Origin: Gemmatimonadaceae bacterium
GTDB lineage: Bacteria; Gemmatimonadota; Gemmatimonadetes; Gemmatimonadales; Gemmatimonadaceae
DNA length: 64,000 nucleotides
NCBI GenBank assembly: GCA_016720905.1
Contig: JADKJT010000001.1
Coordinates: 481,415 to 545,414, forward strand
Direction of reading: 5' to 3'
Shown here: in pieces, positions 1-8,935 of the stretch
Numbering within the stretch: the first letter of the stretch is position 1
How the letters are laid out: every line of letters begins with the position of its first letter
Translations under genes and position numbers: made by a program
Notes under the pieces: generated by a model
Database searches by the model: none
What the model was told of the DNA's origin: nothing
The model's input: the letters and a program-made list of their open reading frames with translations, nothing else

Positions 1-2348
1 GGACAGCTTTCCGCGATATAGCCGCACAGTCCGCGACCGCGTTGTGCCACGCGCTCAATGGCCGCGCCCACCTGTGCCGCAAACCACGGCCCCGGAGCAC
101 CCACCACCTCGCGATTGCGGTACACATCGGGAATCGGTGACGTCTGTACCCAGTCAGGCGCGCCCTTGCCGCCCGGACCGGCGTGTTTGTACGGGCTGAT
201 GTCGATGAGCGTGGTGGTGTGCCCGTGATAGGCGGAGTCCATCACAATCAGATCACGCTGCCCCGTGTGCGCCCGCGCGAGCCGCAACGCCAGTTCGTTG
301 GCTTCGCTGCCCGATGCCGTGAAGTAGCACACCGTGAGCGGATCGGGCAGCAAGGCGGTCAACGCATCGGCATACTCGACCAACTGTTCCTGCAGATAGC
401 GCGTGTTGGTATTGAGCACCGCCAGCTGTTCGCTGACGGCCCGCACCACGCGCGGGTGCGCATGGCCGACATGAGCGACGTTGTTGTAGCCGTCGATGTA
501 GCGGCGTCCCACTTCATCGAACAGATACTGCTTCCACCCGCGCACGATATTGAGCGGCGCGGCGCCGTACGAAATGCTGAGATTGGCGCCGATGTGGGCG
601 CGACGAGACGCCGCGATGGCCGCGACGGACTGGTGATGCGGCAGCCGGCTGTCCGGTATGCCCAGCAGCAGGTTGGGGTCTGGACAGAGACTGCGCCAGA
701 CCACTCGCTGACTGGCCTTCACCGCCCCGTCGACATTGCACGGCACGTCCAGCATGTCGGTGATGAGCTGCACGTGCACATGCTGCCACCAGTCGCCGTT
801 GGTTGGCGCGCTGCCGATGCGCGCGAACTCGGTGCCCTTGGGAAGGACCTGACCCACCTGCAGGCCGTCCAGCGAGTCGGGCGTCAGGTGCCCGTACAAC
901 GTGAAGAAGTCCACCGCGTCAGGTCCGGTGGTTCGATGCCGCAGCACGATGACCGGTCCGTAGTCATGATGCCGGTTGGCGAATTCGAAGCCATGCACGA
1001 CCCCGTCGAGCGGCGCGTACAACGGTGCGCCGACCGCGAGCGAGAGATCGAGACCCATGTGAATCGTGCGCCGTTCGTTCGACGCAGGCTCGCCGGTCCA
1101 CTCGTACATCACGCGCGCCTCATCGTAGCCGCCCGCACCGACGATCGCGCCGTGCTCGGCGAGCACTTGCCGCACACGACGGTCCACCTCGCCCGGCGTA
1201 TTGTCGGCTGCGTTGCTGGACAACAACGTGCCACCAACACTCAAATCGACTGGCGCGACAGGCGACGTTCGCAGGTCATGCCCCGTGAGATGCGCGAATT
1301 CGCCGGCGTGTGCCTGCAGCCATCCCACCACGCGTGATGCGTGGGGCACAGGCGAGAGGCCACAGGCTGCCCGCAGCGTGTAGTGCGCAAACCGCGGATG
1401 AATGGCCGCCAGCCGTGGCAGCGTGATGCCGATGGGCCCCTGGCTGATGCCGAGGTACTCGACACCCGGGCGCGCCGCCTGCTGGGTGGCCGCCACGCAG
1501 ACGCTGGTGCACAGACGCATGCACATCAGGCTGTACAGTGCCGCAATCTCATCGTCCGTGAGTGGATACTCGGCGTGATAACCCGCCGCGACCGCCGACG
1601 CAGCGGCCAGTGGATCGTCGGCGCTGAGCGCCACGTAGGCCATGGCGATGGCCACGTCGTTCACGCTGTGACTCACCACCATGTCGCCGAAATCGATGAT
1701 ACCGGTGACCGTTTGTCGCGTCGAATCAACCAGCAGGTTGTAGTCGTTGGGGTCGCCGTGAATCAGGCTGCGTCGAAACGTCGGGAGCAGGGGCAGAACG
1801 GTGACGCGATGATAGTTCGCCATTTGCGCGACGTGCGCACGCAGCGACTCGTCGACCACGCGCTCCAGGTTGGCATCGATGACATCCAGTGCGTGCGCCA
1901 GATCCCAGTGAAATCGGCGGTCGAAGGCAGGCAGATGAAGGTCAGCCAACGCGGCATCCAGCCGCCCGAGGGCTCGTCCGATATCACGCCGCAAGGCGTC
2001 GGTGTGCAACGGTGTGTTGCCCAGCGTCCTGCCGGCGAGACACGTGATCAGGCGAAGGCGGTATGGGCCGGACTGCGCGATCTCCTGGTCGTCACTCGTG
2101 CGGACAACACGCGGGCAGAGGTCCGTCGCCGCGACGTGATGCATCACGGCGTTCTCCGCTTCCAGCACGGCGCGCTGCTCATTCGCATTGGCGATTTTCA
2201 GCACGAAGCGCTTGCCGTCATCGCGTTCCAGCAGGAAGTTCTGGTCGCGTTCGCTGGTCAGTTCGCGAAGAGTGCCGCGAACACCGTAGCACTGCGACGC
2301 CAGTTGCGTCGCGTTCTCAGCGGTCAATCGGGGTACGCCTGTCATCAT
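1..2348 (-). CDS. APH-like kinase / M23 peptidase / class III aminotransferase fusion (3' end outside window)
   Basis: About 782 residues are visible; the C-terminal end runs off the left edge. Residues 1-330 form an aminoglycoside/homoserine-kinase-like phosphotransferase: the N-terminus reads SERDQNFLLE then FVLKIAN, and near residue 194 the catalytic loop HGDPNDYN is followed by IIDFGD. Around residue 429 an M23 (LytM) metallopeptidase domain begins with HMGLD and later shows YGHL and HVHVQL, the usual zinc-binding pattern. From about residue 583 a class III PLP-dependent aminotransferase starts (ISYG, NNVAHVGHAHP, GSEANELALR). Each domain is clear from its motifs. Full-length proteins of this architecture are about 1000 residues. 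Related separate enzymes act on phosphoethanolamine or hydroxylysine, so an amino-alcohol kinase plus lyase/transaminase role is possible, but the substrate is unknown. The start is one of two adjacent ATG codons (2348 or 2345). Confidence 0.9.
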   Translation of the reverse strand, partial: MMTGVPRLTAENATQLASQCYGVRGTLRELTSERDQNFLLERDDGKRFVLKIANANEQRAVLEAENAVMHHVAATDLCPRVVRTSDDQEIAQSGPYRLRLITCLAGRTLGNTPLHTDALRRDIGRALGRLDAALADLHLPAFDRRFHWDLAHALDVIDANLERVVDESLRAHVAQMANYHRVTVLPLLPTFRRSLIHGDPNDYNLLVDSTRQTVTGIIDFGDMVVSHSVNDVAIAMAYVALSADDPLAAASAVAAGYHAEYPLTDDEIAALYSLMCMRLCTSVCVAATQQAARPGVEYLGISQGPIGITLPRLAAIHPRFAHYTLRAACGLSPVPHASRVVGWLQAHAGEFAHLTGHDLRTSPVAPVDLSVGGTLLSSNAADNTPGEVDRRVRQVLAEHGAIVGAGGYDEARVMYEWTGEPASNERRTIHMGLDLSLAVGAPLYAPLDGVVHGFEFANRHHDYGPVIVLRHRTTGPDAVDFFTLYGHLTPDSLDGLQVGQVLPKGTEFARIGSAPTNGDWWQHVHVQLITDMLDVPCNVDGAVKASQRVVWRSLCPDPNLLLGIPDSRLPHHQSVAAIAASRRAHIGANLSISYGAAPLNIVRGWKQYLFDEVGRRYIDGYNNVAHVGHAHPRVVRAVSEQLAVLNTNTRYLQEQLVEYADALTALLPDPLTVCYFTASGSEANELALRLARAHTGQRDLIVMDSAYHGHTTTLIDISPYKHAGPGGKGAPDWVQTSPIPDVYRNREVVGAPGPWFAAQVGAAIERVAQRGRGLCGYIAESC

Positions 2349-2388
2349 CGCAGTACGTTATCGCAGTACCTTCCGCACCGCGAGCAGG

Positions 2389-3648
2389 TTGCCCGCGCCC
2401 CGGCAACCGCCCAAGTTCCGCTGGGTGTTCCTGTCCACCGCACGCATCGCCGCACCGCCCCTACATCCGTCGGCGTTGGCCCGCCGTTGGGCCGTGGTCG
2501 CGCTCGGCGCCACGCTCCTCAGTGGCGCGTGGCTGCGCGCGGCCATCGCGTGGCCATCGCTCGCCGGCGGCATCAACGTGCTTTTTGGCGTGCATGCGCA
2601 CTCGCATGTAGCCTTCTTCGGCTGGGTGGTGCTGGCCGTCGCGTCGATAGCCGCCCGGCAAGTGACGTGGACCGCACGGTCAATGACGCAATGGCGATGG
2701 CTCGTTCATGCGTTGGGTGTCCTCGCCATCGTGGCTCTCGTGGCGTTCGCGTACACGGGCTATGCCGCGCCAACCATTGCGCTCTCTGCCGTTCACGTGC
2801 TGTTGTGGATCCCGCTCGTTCGTCTGGCGTGGCCACTGCACCTCGCAACCGCGGCGGAGCGCGCCTGGTGGCGCGTCGCGTGGATGGCCCTGCTGGCGGC
2901 AGGTACGGCGACGCTCATTCCCGGCGTGCTTGCCGCGCGTGGCATTCGCGACGGCTGGTGGCGTGAGTTCGGCATCAAGCTGTTCCTCGCCCTCTTCCTG
3001 AACGGTTTCGCCGGGCTGTCGGCAATGGGACTCCTTGCGGCAAGCGGCACGCTGAATGCCCGGCAGGTCCGGTGGGGAGCATGGGCGCGCCGGGCCATCG
3101 CGGCTTCCTTGCTGCCGCTGGCCATCCTGTACGTCGCTGCACCACCTCCGATGCCCGGGCTTGTCTGGGTTGGCCGAGCCGCCGTTGGCATCGTCGGCGC
3201 CGGTACGCTGTTGGTGGTTATTCTTGCGTGGCCCCGCCCCCAGGCGGGATGGACCCGCCTCGCCATTCCGGCGTTTGGCATCGCCGGTGTACTCGAAATC
3301 ATGGCGGCCACCGGTGTCGGCTCACAATTGATGCACGATCGGCCCATTACCATTGCCTTCACGCATCTCATGCTGCTGCTCGCCGTCAGTCCCATTCTGG
3401 CCGCCACACTCGCATGGCCACGCGTGGCCGTCCGACGACCGGTCATTGCCGCGTGCGGGGCTGGCGCGATGTGCGCCGCGCTCGCGGCCTACGGGTGGCC
3501 TTGGCTGGGCGCCCACGCCAGCGCCGCAGGCCTCGGTCCGATGCAGCTACTGACTCTCGCGGCGCTGGGCGGACTTCTCGCCGCCGGCGCCTGGCTTTCG
3601 TTGCTTCCGCTGCTATTCGGCGCGCATGCGCCGGAGGAACCGGTATGA
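2389..3648 (+). CDS. multi-pass membrane protein with HAHSHVAFFGW motif
   Basis: A 419-residue polytopic membrane protein with roughly 11-12 hydrophobic segments. The conspicuous motif HAHSHVAFFGW near residue 68 resembles the histidine-rich helices of haem-copper oxidase subunit I and NnrS-type proteins, so haem or metal binding in the membrane is a reasonable guess, not a demonstrated function. The listed start is a TTG; a start further downstream is possible because the first 25 residues look unlike a membrane N-terminus. It overlaps the next gene by four bases (ATGA), so the two are translationally coupled. It is divergent from the kinase/aminotransferase gene, with only about 40 bp between starts. 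I do not recognise a named family with confidence. Confidence 0.75.
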   Translation: MPAPRQPPKFRWVFLSTARIAAPPLHPSALARRWAVVALGATLLSGAWLRAAIAWPSLAGGINVLFGVHAHSHVAFFGWVVLAVASIAARQVTWTARSMTQWRWLVHALGVLAIVALVAFAYTGYAAPTIALSAVHVLLWIPLVRLAWPLHLATAAERAWWRVAWMALLAAGTATLIPGVLAARGIRDGWWREFGIKLFLALFLNGFAGLSAMGLLAASGTLNARQVRWGAWARRAIAASLLPLAILYVAAPPPMPGLVWVGRAAVGIVGAGTLLVVILAWPRPQAGWTRLAIPAFGIAGVLEIMAATGVGSQLMHDRPITIAFTHLMLLLAVSPILAATLAWPRVAVRRPVIAACGAGAMCAALAAYGWPWLGAHASAAGLGPMQLLTLAALGGLLAAGAWLSLLPLLFGAHAPEEPV

Positions 3649-3998
3649 CATTTCTGCTTGTGCTGCCAACCATTCTGGCGCTGCTCACGCTGGGAGCGCA
3701 TTTCGCCCGATATGGACTCTATCCCCTCACGGCGCTGCTCGTCGCGCTGCTGCCGCTGCTGTTCATCGGCCGCCGCTGGGTGGCGCGCGTGATGCAGGTG
3801 GTGTTGTGCATTGCGGCGGTAGAGTGGGTGGCGGTGCTTAATGACCTTGTGACAGAGCGCGTCATGGAAGGGCAGGACTACCGCAAGTCGGTATTCATAC
3901 TTGGCGGAACGGCGCTGTTCACGCTGGCGGCGGCGCTATTGTATCAGACGCCTCGTTTGCGGCGTCGGTACGGTGCGGGCAAGGCAGACGAGGCGTGA
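3645..3998 (+). CDS. small four-helix membrane protein coupled to the preceding gene
   Basis: A 117-residue protein beginning MTFLLVLPTILALLTLG with about four hydrophobic segments and a short basic tail (RLRRRYGAGK). The ATG overlaps the upstream stop codon as ATGA, which decides the start against the much longer open frame that runs through the upstream gene. With the HAHSHVAFFGW protein it forms a two-gene unit, probably two subunits of one membrane complex. It ends seven bases before the stop of the convergent DUF5916 gene. No catalytic motif is visible and the family is not recognised. Confidence 0.7.
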   Translation: MTFLLVLPTILALLTLGAHFARYGLYPLTALLVALLPLLFIGRRWVARVMQVVLCIAAVEWVAVLNDLVTERVMEGQDYRKSVFILGGTALFTLAAALLYQTPRLRRRYGAGKADEA

Positions 3999-4005
3999 CG
4001 CCAGT

Positions 4006-6630
4006 TCAGTGCCCGCCCACCGGGAACCAGTAGCTGAGCTTCATGGCGAGATAGTTGTCGCCACCGGCACGTGTGGTGTTGCGCAGGTCGACGAATCGCG
4101 CTGGCTCGCCAAGCGCCTCGGACGCGCGCCGATTCTGCTGCCACACGAGAAACAGTGTGCTGCCGGCGTTCCATTCCCACCGCAGCACGACGTTTGATCG
4201 GAACGACAGCACGTTGAAATCGCGATTCGACAGCGTGAAGGGTGCGCCCTGATCGGCGATTGCATACGACCCGTCGTCAGCGCGGGTAATGCTGGACCCT
4301 TCGGTGCCATACGTTTTCAGCGCATGTGTGCGAGGCGCCCGCAACTCACCGATGCCGTAGTAGTGGCCACTGGCCACGAACGGCTCGCCATACCCCTCCA
4401 ACGTCAGCGACGGAGAAAATGCGTAGTTCAGGCGCGTCTTCATGGACGCCGTCACCCGATCTACATAGGCAAAGAGATAGCGGCGCCCATAAGTTTCGGT
4501 CGACGCCGCGTTCTCCACGCTGGTCACGTACTGCCGCGCGTCAGTGCTGGTGGTGTAGCTCGGTTCAAGCGTGGCCTGCCACCGCGGCGCCGGACGCACG
4601 GTGACACTACCGCCGAGTGTCAGCCGATGTCCGCCCATGACGTCGGTGTTCCAGTTCGCGCTGGCGCGGTAAAACGTACGGCCACCGAACGGACTGTTGA
4701 TGCGCACCTCCTGCCCCGCCGAGAGCGCGGTCGACATCAGCGGCCCACCGCGGGTAAGCGCGTCGTCCAGCGTGGGCAAGTCGACTTTCGAGTTCACGTT
4801 GAGCGACCACAGGTTCCTGAAGGTCAACGACGTGTTCTGCGTCAGCTCACTATTGGTGTGATTGCCGCCGTAGTTGTAGGCCCCCTTCGTGGCAAATCCG
4901 AGCCGCCAGTTCTGGAAGTACGGTCCGGGCTGAGTCTCTCGCACTTGTATATCGGCGTTGTACTCGATGTCGTCCGACGACTGCACGCGACCTACATCGT
5001 TCACTTCATAGCCGGGCGATTCGGTCATGACCTGCGCGCCCCACAGGATGTGCCGCCCTGCATCCTTGTCGGCACGAATGCTGGCCGTGTAGCCCTTGAG
5101 TGAACGCAGCGCGGAATTGTAGCCCAGGTATCCGCCATCCGGTCGCTGGAAGAAGTGCGCGCTTGAGCGCTGCACGCGCGCCATCGCCAATGAGTCACCG
5201 GCGACGTAGCTGTACCCCGCCCAACCGCTGACGGCATAGCGGCCTTGCTGCATCCGGATGCGCCAGTCGATGCCACCGGCCATGGCGTCGCGTGAGAGCA
5301 CGGAGGCGAGTTGCGGCAGGTCACTCATGTTGCGACGCATCGACGTAAAGCTTCCACCAATGGTTGACGCTTGCGTCCCGATCTCTTGCTGCAGGCGCAC
5401 CACGGCGTACTCCGCTTGCGGTTCGACCGACACGCGATTCGTGGAAAGGCTGTCAAGATCGAATACGCGCGCTTCGGTGCGGCCGGTGACGGCGGCCAGA
5501 GCGCCAACGGACAGACGCGACCTCGTCCGTCCGGTCACCTTGGCGGCGCCGAGAATCGTGCTGGCGTGCGGCTGATCGGTGAAGTCACCGGACGCCGAGA
5601 GATGCGGGGCCGAGCCGATGCGACGCGAATAGAAGTAGTTGGGTCCCTCGACGCGCAGCAATTGTGCGCCTTCGGTGAAGAAGGTGCGACGCTCTTCCAC
5701 GATGGTCTCGAAAGCCGACAGATTCACCTCGGCGGGATCGGCCTCGACTTGGCCGAAATCCGGATTCACCGTCGCATCAACTGTGAGATTCGAGCCGATG
5801 CCGAACTTCGCATCAAGGCCAGCCCGCGCCTTGGTCGGATTGCGGAACGGATTGAGCGCATTGGACACCGCCGACTTGGTCGCATCGGCCGCCATGTACG
5901 GCAAAAACTCCGTCGGCCGCGATGATTTCACGCCCGAAATGCCTGACAATGTCCCGAAACGCGAGATGTACCCGTTCTCGCGACTCGGAATCACGATCCA
6001 TTGGAGATCTTCGTTCTTGTCCGGCATCCAGCGGTCCATCTGGAAGCCCCACTCCTGCACCTCGGTCGTGGGGAATCGCACTTGCGAGAAGGGAATGCGC
6101 ATCTCGGCGGTCCATCCGAGCGAGTCGACCACCGCATTCGCCGACCAGACGGGATCATACTGGCTTTCGCGACCGCGATTTTCGTCGTCTTGCGAGTGGT
6201 GGAAATCATTGCGGACACCGGCGGCGGACACTTCGAACGCATATGCGGTCCGCCGATCGCGATGGGTGTCAAACGTCACCTGCAAGCGTTCGGCGTTGCC
6301 CTGTCCATCCCGACGGGTCACCGATCGCGCTATGTGATCAGGCCGTTGACGAAACATGCGCGCCCCGACGTACAGCGCGTCGTCATCGTACCGAATGAAC
6401 ACCTGAGTGCGCTCCGAAGGGGCCGCGCCTTCGATCGGCCGCTGCTGTTCGAAATCCTCGATCGGCGTCAGTCCAGCCCAGGCCGGATCGTTCAGTCGAC
6501 CGTCGATTCGGGGAGCGGGCGTGGAGGCGAGCCTGCTGGCCAGGGCCCGTTTGGGAGAGGCTTGGGCGCCGGCGGAGTCGACTACCGACAGTATAGCGAT
6601 AGCAACGTACCACTTCAGGCGCAGGAACAT
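4006..6630 (-). CDS. DUF5916 outer-membrane protein with CBM9-like N-terminal domain
   Basis: About 874 residues. The N-terminus MFLRLKWYVAIAILSVVDSA followed by GAQA is a Sec signal peptide, which is why I place the start at 6630; the frame stays open upstream to 6711. Residues about 35-220 resemble a family-9 carbohydrate-binding (CBM9-like) domain: PRIDGRLNDPAWAGL, then FIRYDDDALYVGARMF and AYAFEVSAAGVRND. The rest matches DUF5916, a beta-rich outer-membrane-associated domain with alternating aromatic strands to the C-terminus (LSYWFPVGGH). Such proteins are common in Gemmatimonadota, Acidobacteria and Bacteroidetes; their role is unknown, with surface polymer binding or export as guesses. 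Convergent with the preceding membrane-protein pair. Confidence 0.88.
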   Translation of the reverse strand: MFLRLKWYVAIAILSVVDSAGAQASPKRALASRLASTPAPRIDGRLNDPAWAGLTPIEDFEQQRPIEGAAPSERTQVFIRYDDDALYVGARMFRQRPDHIARSVTRRDGQGNAERLQVTFDTHRDRRTAYAFEVSAAGVRNDFHHSQDDENRGRESQYDPVWSANAVVDSLGWTAEMRIPFSQVRFPTTEVQEWGFQMDRWMPDKNEDLQWIVIPSRENGYISRFGTLSGISGVKSSRPTEFLPYMAADATKSAVSNALNPFRNPTKARAGLDAKFGIGSNLTVDATVNPDFGQVEADPAEVNLSAFETIVEERRTFFTEGAQLLRVEGPNYFYSRRIGSAPHLSASGDFTDQPHASTILGAAKVTGRTRSRLSVGALAAVTGRTEARVFDLDSLSTNRVSVEPQAEYAVVRLQQEIGTQASTIGGSFTSMRRNMSDLPQLASVLSRDAMAGGIDWRIRMQQGRYAVSGWAGYSYVAGDSLAMARVQRSSAHFFQRPDGGYLGYNSALRSLKGYTASIRADKDAGRHILWGAQVMTESPGYEVNDVGRVQSSDDIEYNADIQVRETQPGPYFQNWRLGFATKGAYNYGGNHTNSELTQNTSLTFRNLWSLNVNSKVDLPTLDDALTRGGPLMSTALSAGQEVRINSPFGGRTFYRASANWNTDVMGGHRLTLGGSVTVRPAPRWQATLEPSYTTSTDARQYVTSVENAASTETYGRRYLFAYVDRVTASMKTRLNYAFSPSLTLEGYGEPFVASGHYYGIGELRAPRTHALKTYGTEGSSITRADDGSYAIADQGAPFTLSNRDFNVLSFRSNVVLRWEWNAGSTLFLVWQQNRRASEALGEPARFVDLRNTTRAGGDNYLAMKLSYWFPVGGH

Positions 6631-6851
6631 GCGCAAACGCAGATCGGTCACAGTGCTGTTTTCGGGGTTCACTTTTTGTTCAACGGGTGCCCGACAGCAT
6701 ACGCACACCAATAGGACCTCGTTCAGCCTTTACCGCGGAAATCGTCGGGCTGTCCTGAGTTCTCTGGTCCTGCGTAGGGATTTCCGCCATTGTGGGGCGG
6801 TATGGTCCCGACAGACTCTTCAGTGATCAACGACTCACCTTCGGAGGTCAC

Positions 6852-7175
6852 ATGTCCGGTTCCTATCAACTCAAGCAGAACGACAAGGGGCAGTTTTCCT
6901 TCGCGCTTATGGCGGCGAACGGCGAGACGATCCTGCGCAGCGAGCAGTACGAAAGCAAGGCGGCGGCGGAGAATGGCATCGCGTCGGTCCAGAAGAACAG
7001 TCCGCTCGACGAGCGGTTCGAGCGCAAGGACGCGACTGACGGCCGTTTCTACTTCAATCTCAAGGCGGCCAATCACCAGATCATCGGCACCAGCCAGATG
7101 TATGCCAGCGCACAGAGCCGTGATGCTGGCATCGAATCGGTGAAGGCCAACGGGCCCACCACCGCCGGAGTCTGA
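6852..7175 (+). CDS. YegP-like DUF1508 protein, two tandem repeats
   Basis: A 107-residue cytosolic protein made of two copies of the about 50-residue DUF1508/YegP module. The first reads FSFALMAANGETILRSEQY and ends GIASVQKNS; the second reads FYFNLKAANHQIIGTSQMY and ends GIESVKANG. The ATG at 6852 is preceded by GGAGGT, a strong ribosome binding site, which settles the start against a longer open frame. The stop is followed after one base by the DUF302 gene, so the two are co-transcribed. The biochemical role of YegP is unresolved; it is often stress- or late-phase-induced in relatives. Confidence 0.9.
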   Translation: MSGSYQLKQNDKGQFSFALMAANGETILRSEQYESKAAAENGIASVQKNSPLDERFERKDATDGRFYFNLKAANHQIIGTSQMYASAQSRDAGIESVKANGPTTAGV

Positions 7176-7176
7176 C

Positions 7177-7584
7177 ATGACGGATTCCATCGGCATGGCC
7201 ATTCACCTGGCCGTGCCCTATGCCGAGGCCGTGCAGCGCACCCGCGATGCGCTCAAAAGTGAAGGATTTGGCGTGCTCACCGAAGTCGACATCCAAGCCG
7301 CGTTCAAGGAAAAGCTTGGCCGGGAGTTTCGCCCTTACGTCATTCTGGGCGCGTGCAATCCGCCGTTGGCGTTCACGGCGCTCAGCGCCGATTCGCAGGT
7401 GGGATTGCTGCTGCCCTGCAACGTGACGGTGGAAGCGGCCGACGATGGAGGCTCAATGGTGCGTCTGGTCGATCCCTTGAGCCTCTTGGCGGCCAGTGCG
7501 TTCGGCGCATCAACCGCCATCAGCGACGTCGCGGCCGACGCACATGCGCGACTCACACGGGTGGCAAAGGCGCTCGGCGGCTAG
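7177..7584 (+). CDS. DUF302 domain protein
   Basis: A 135-residue protein matching DUF302. It opens with the typical strand plus helix AEAVQRTRDALKSEGFGVLT, then EVDIQAAFKEKLG, then ILGACNPPLAFTAL and the LLPCNV motif. The conserved cysteine of GACNP and that of LPCNV are present. DUF302 folds occur in proteins associated with sulfur or metal handling, but no reaction is established. Its ATG is one base after the YegP-like stop, so it is the second gene of a two-gene operon. It ends 17 bases before the stop of the convergent nqrM gene. Confidence 0.9.
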   Translation: MTDSIGMAIHLAVPYAEAVQRTRDALKSEGFGVLTEVDIQAAFKEKLGREFRPYVILGACNPPLAFTALSADSQVGLLLPCNVTVEAADDGGSMVRLVDPLSLLAASAFGASTAISDVAADAHARLTRVAKALGG

Positions 7585-7601
7585 TCCGGGTCTTCGACTG
7601 C

Positions 7602-7781
7602 TTATCGCGTCTTCTGCGCGCAGGCGCGTTGGTCGGGGGCAATCCCCGCCCGCTCGCATTCGCAGTCGCCGCCCACGCCGCCGCACGAACCCTTGAGCCG
7701 GCGGCCGGATATGGCAACGCCAATGGCCATCGCCGCCATGGCTATCGCGATCACGGCAATCGTAAGCAGCAAGACGAGCAT
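7602..7781 (-). CDS. nqrM: Na+-NQR maturation protein NqrM
   Basis: A 59-residue protein with one N-terminal membrane helix (MLVLLLTIAVIAIAMAAMAI) followed by SGRRLKGSCGGVGGDCECE. That cysteine cluster after a single helix is the signature of NqrM (formerly DUF539), the factor that helps deliver iron for the Cys-ligated centre between NqrD and NqrE. I start at the ATG directly before the helix; the frame is open further upstream but that extension has no helix or family character. It is the last gene of the nqr operon, after apbE, as in many gammaproteobacteria. Confidence 0.87.
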   Translation of the reverse strand: MLVLLLTIAVIAIAMAAMAIGVAISGRRLKGSCGGVGGDCECERAGIAPDQRACAQKTR

Positions 7782-7839
7782 CAGGGAGTCCTTGGTGGCC
7801 GTTGGGGACTGCAATTGAACCGCAGGGACGCAGGGTGGT

Positions 7840-8925
7840 TCAATGGCGCTTCGGTTCTCCATCACGTATCACCGCCGCCCTGAATCCGGCCGTCATACGC
7901 TCCTGAACCTCACCATTTGGCCCGGCAACAAGCAAGAGCACCTCGAGCCGGTTGGCCTCCGCCATGGCCCACGCCCGTTCCGGCCCCACCACCATGAGCG
8001 CGGTCGCCCAGGCGTCGGCCAGTGAGCACTGTTGGTGCAGGACGGACGCGGCCAGGAGGCGATGCCGCACCGGTTTGCCGGTGGCCGGATCGATGGTATG
8101 CACGTAACGCACCCCATCAACATCGTGGAAGTCGCGATAGTTGCCGGAAGTCGCCAGCGCACGGTCGGCAAGTCCAACCACCAGTCGCACGCTTCGCCGA
8201 TCGACGTCCGGCTGTTCGATGCCTACCCGAAATGGCATCCCCTGTGCGTTGCGTCCGCGGGCACGCACCTCGCCACCAACTTCCACGAAGTGGTTGGCTT
8301 CACCGCGAGCACTCAGCAGCGCGGAAATGAGATCGACCGTGTAGCCCTGGGCGATGGCCGACAGGTCAATCTCGAGATGCGGATGGCCCTTGGTGAGCGA
8401 CTCACCCTCAAGGCGCAGCTTCTGCCATCCGACCCGTGCACGAAGGGCGTCCAGCATCGTGCTGTCGGGCACGCGGGTGAGCACGCCGGCGGGACCAAAC
8501 CCCCACGCATCCACCAGCGGACCCACCGTCACATCGAACGCGCCACCAGACGCTTGCGACACGGCGATCGACTGGCGCATCACCTCGGCCAGGGGCGCCG
8601 AAAGCACCACTGGTGTATTCGCGGTGTCGCGATTGAGGCGCGAAAGCTCCGACGCGGAATCGTAGGTGGACATCTGCGCGTCGACATCCGCGAGCAGTGA
8701 ATCGACCGCCGACTTCAACGAAGAAACCACGGAATCCGGACGCCCGCCGTTGAGCACGACACTGTAGGTCGAACCCTGCGCGGGGCCCCCGAAGCGCGCC
8801 ACGGTGGGCCCGGCGCGCTCGCGTGTGCGGTACGCGTAGAGCGAAGCGCCCACGAGGGCGAACAGCATCACCCACCACCGCCAGGACGCCTGCGAAATGC
8901 TGAACGTCGCGCGCGCCGCGGTCAT
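7840..8925 (-). CDS. apbE: FAD:protein FMN transferase ApbE (NQR flavinylation)
   Basis: A 361-residue ApbE-family protein. It carries an N-terminal membrane anchor (WRWWVMLFALVGASLYAY) and should face the periplasm. Family signatures are visible: DVDAQMSTYDSASELSRLNR, GGAFDVTVGPLVDAWGFGP, EIDLSAIAQGYTVD and YVHTIDPATGKPV. The enzyme uses FAD to attach FMN covalently to threonines of NqrB and NqrC, and here it lies ten bases behind nqrF in the same operon, which fits that role exactly. The start ATG at 8925 avoids overlap with nqrF. The usual DLGAIAKG motif is changed to DLSAIAQG, a mild departure at the flavin site. Confidence 0.94.
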   Translation of the reverse strand: MTAARATFSISQASWRWWVMLFALVGASLYAYRTRERAGPTVARFGGPAQGSTYSVVLNGGRPDSVVSSLKSAVDSLLADVDAQMSTYDSASELSRLNRDTANTPVVLSAPLAEVMRQSIAVSQASGGAFDVTVGPLVDAWGFGPAGVLTRVPDSTMLDALRARVGWQKLRLEGESLTKGHPHLEIDLSAIAQGYTVDLISALLSARGEANHFVEVGGEVRARGRNAQGMPFRVGIEQPDVDRRSVRLVVGLADRALATSGNYRDFHDVDGVRYVHTIDPATGKPVRHRLLAASVLHQQCSLADAWATALMVVGPERAWAMAEANRLEVLLLVAGPNGEVQERMTAGFRAAVIRDGEPKRH

Positions 8926-8935
8926 CGACGACGAA

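Noticed and set aside
183..2966. Two long plus-strand open frames (384 and 541 codons) opposite the kinase/aminotransferase gene.
   Set aside because: They are antisense to a clear protein with kinase, M23 and aminotransferase motifs; their own translations are Arg/His/Val-rich with no domain, an effect of strong GC bias.
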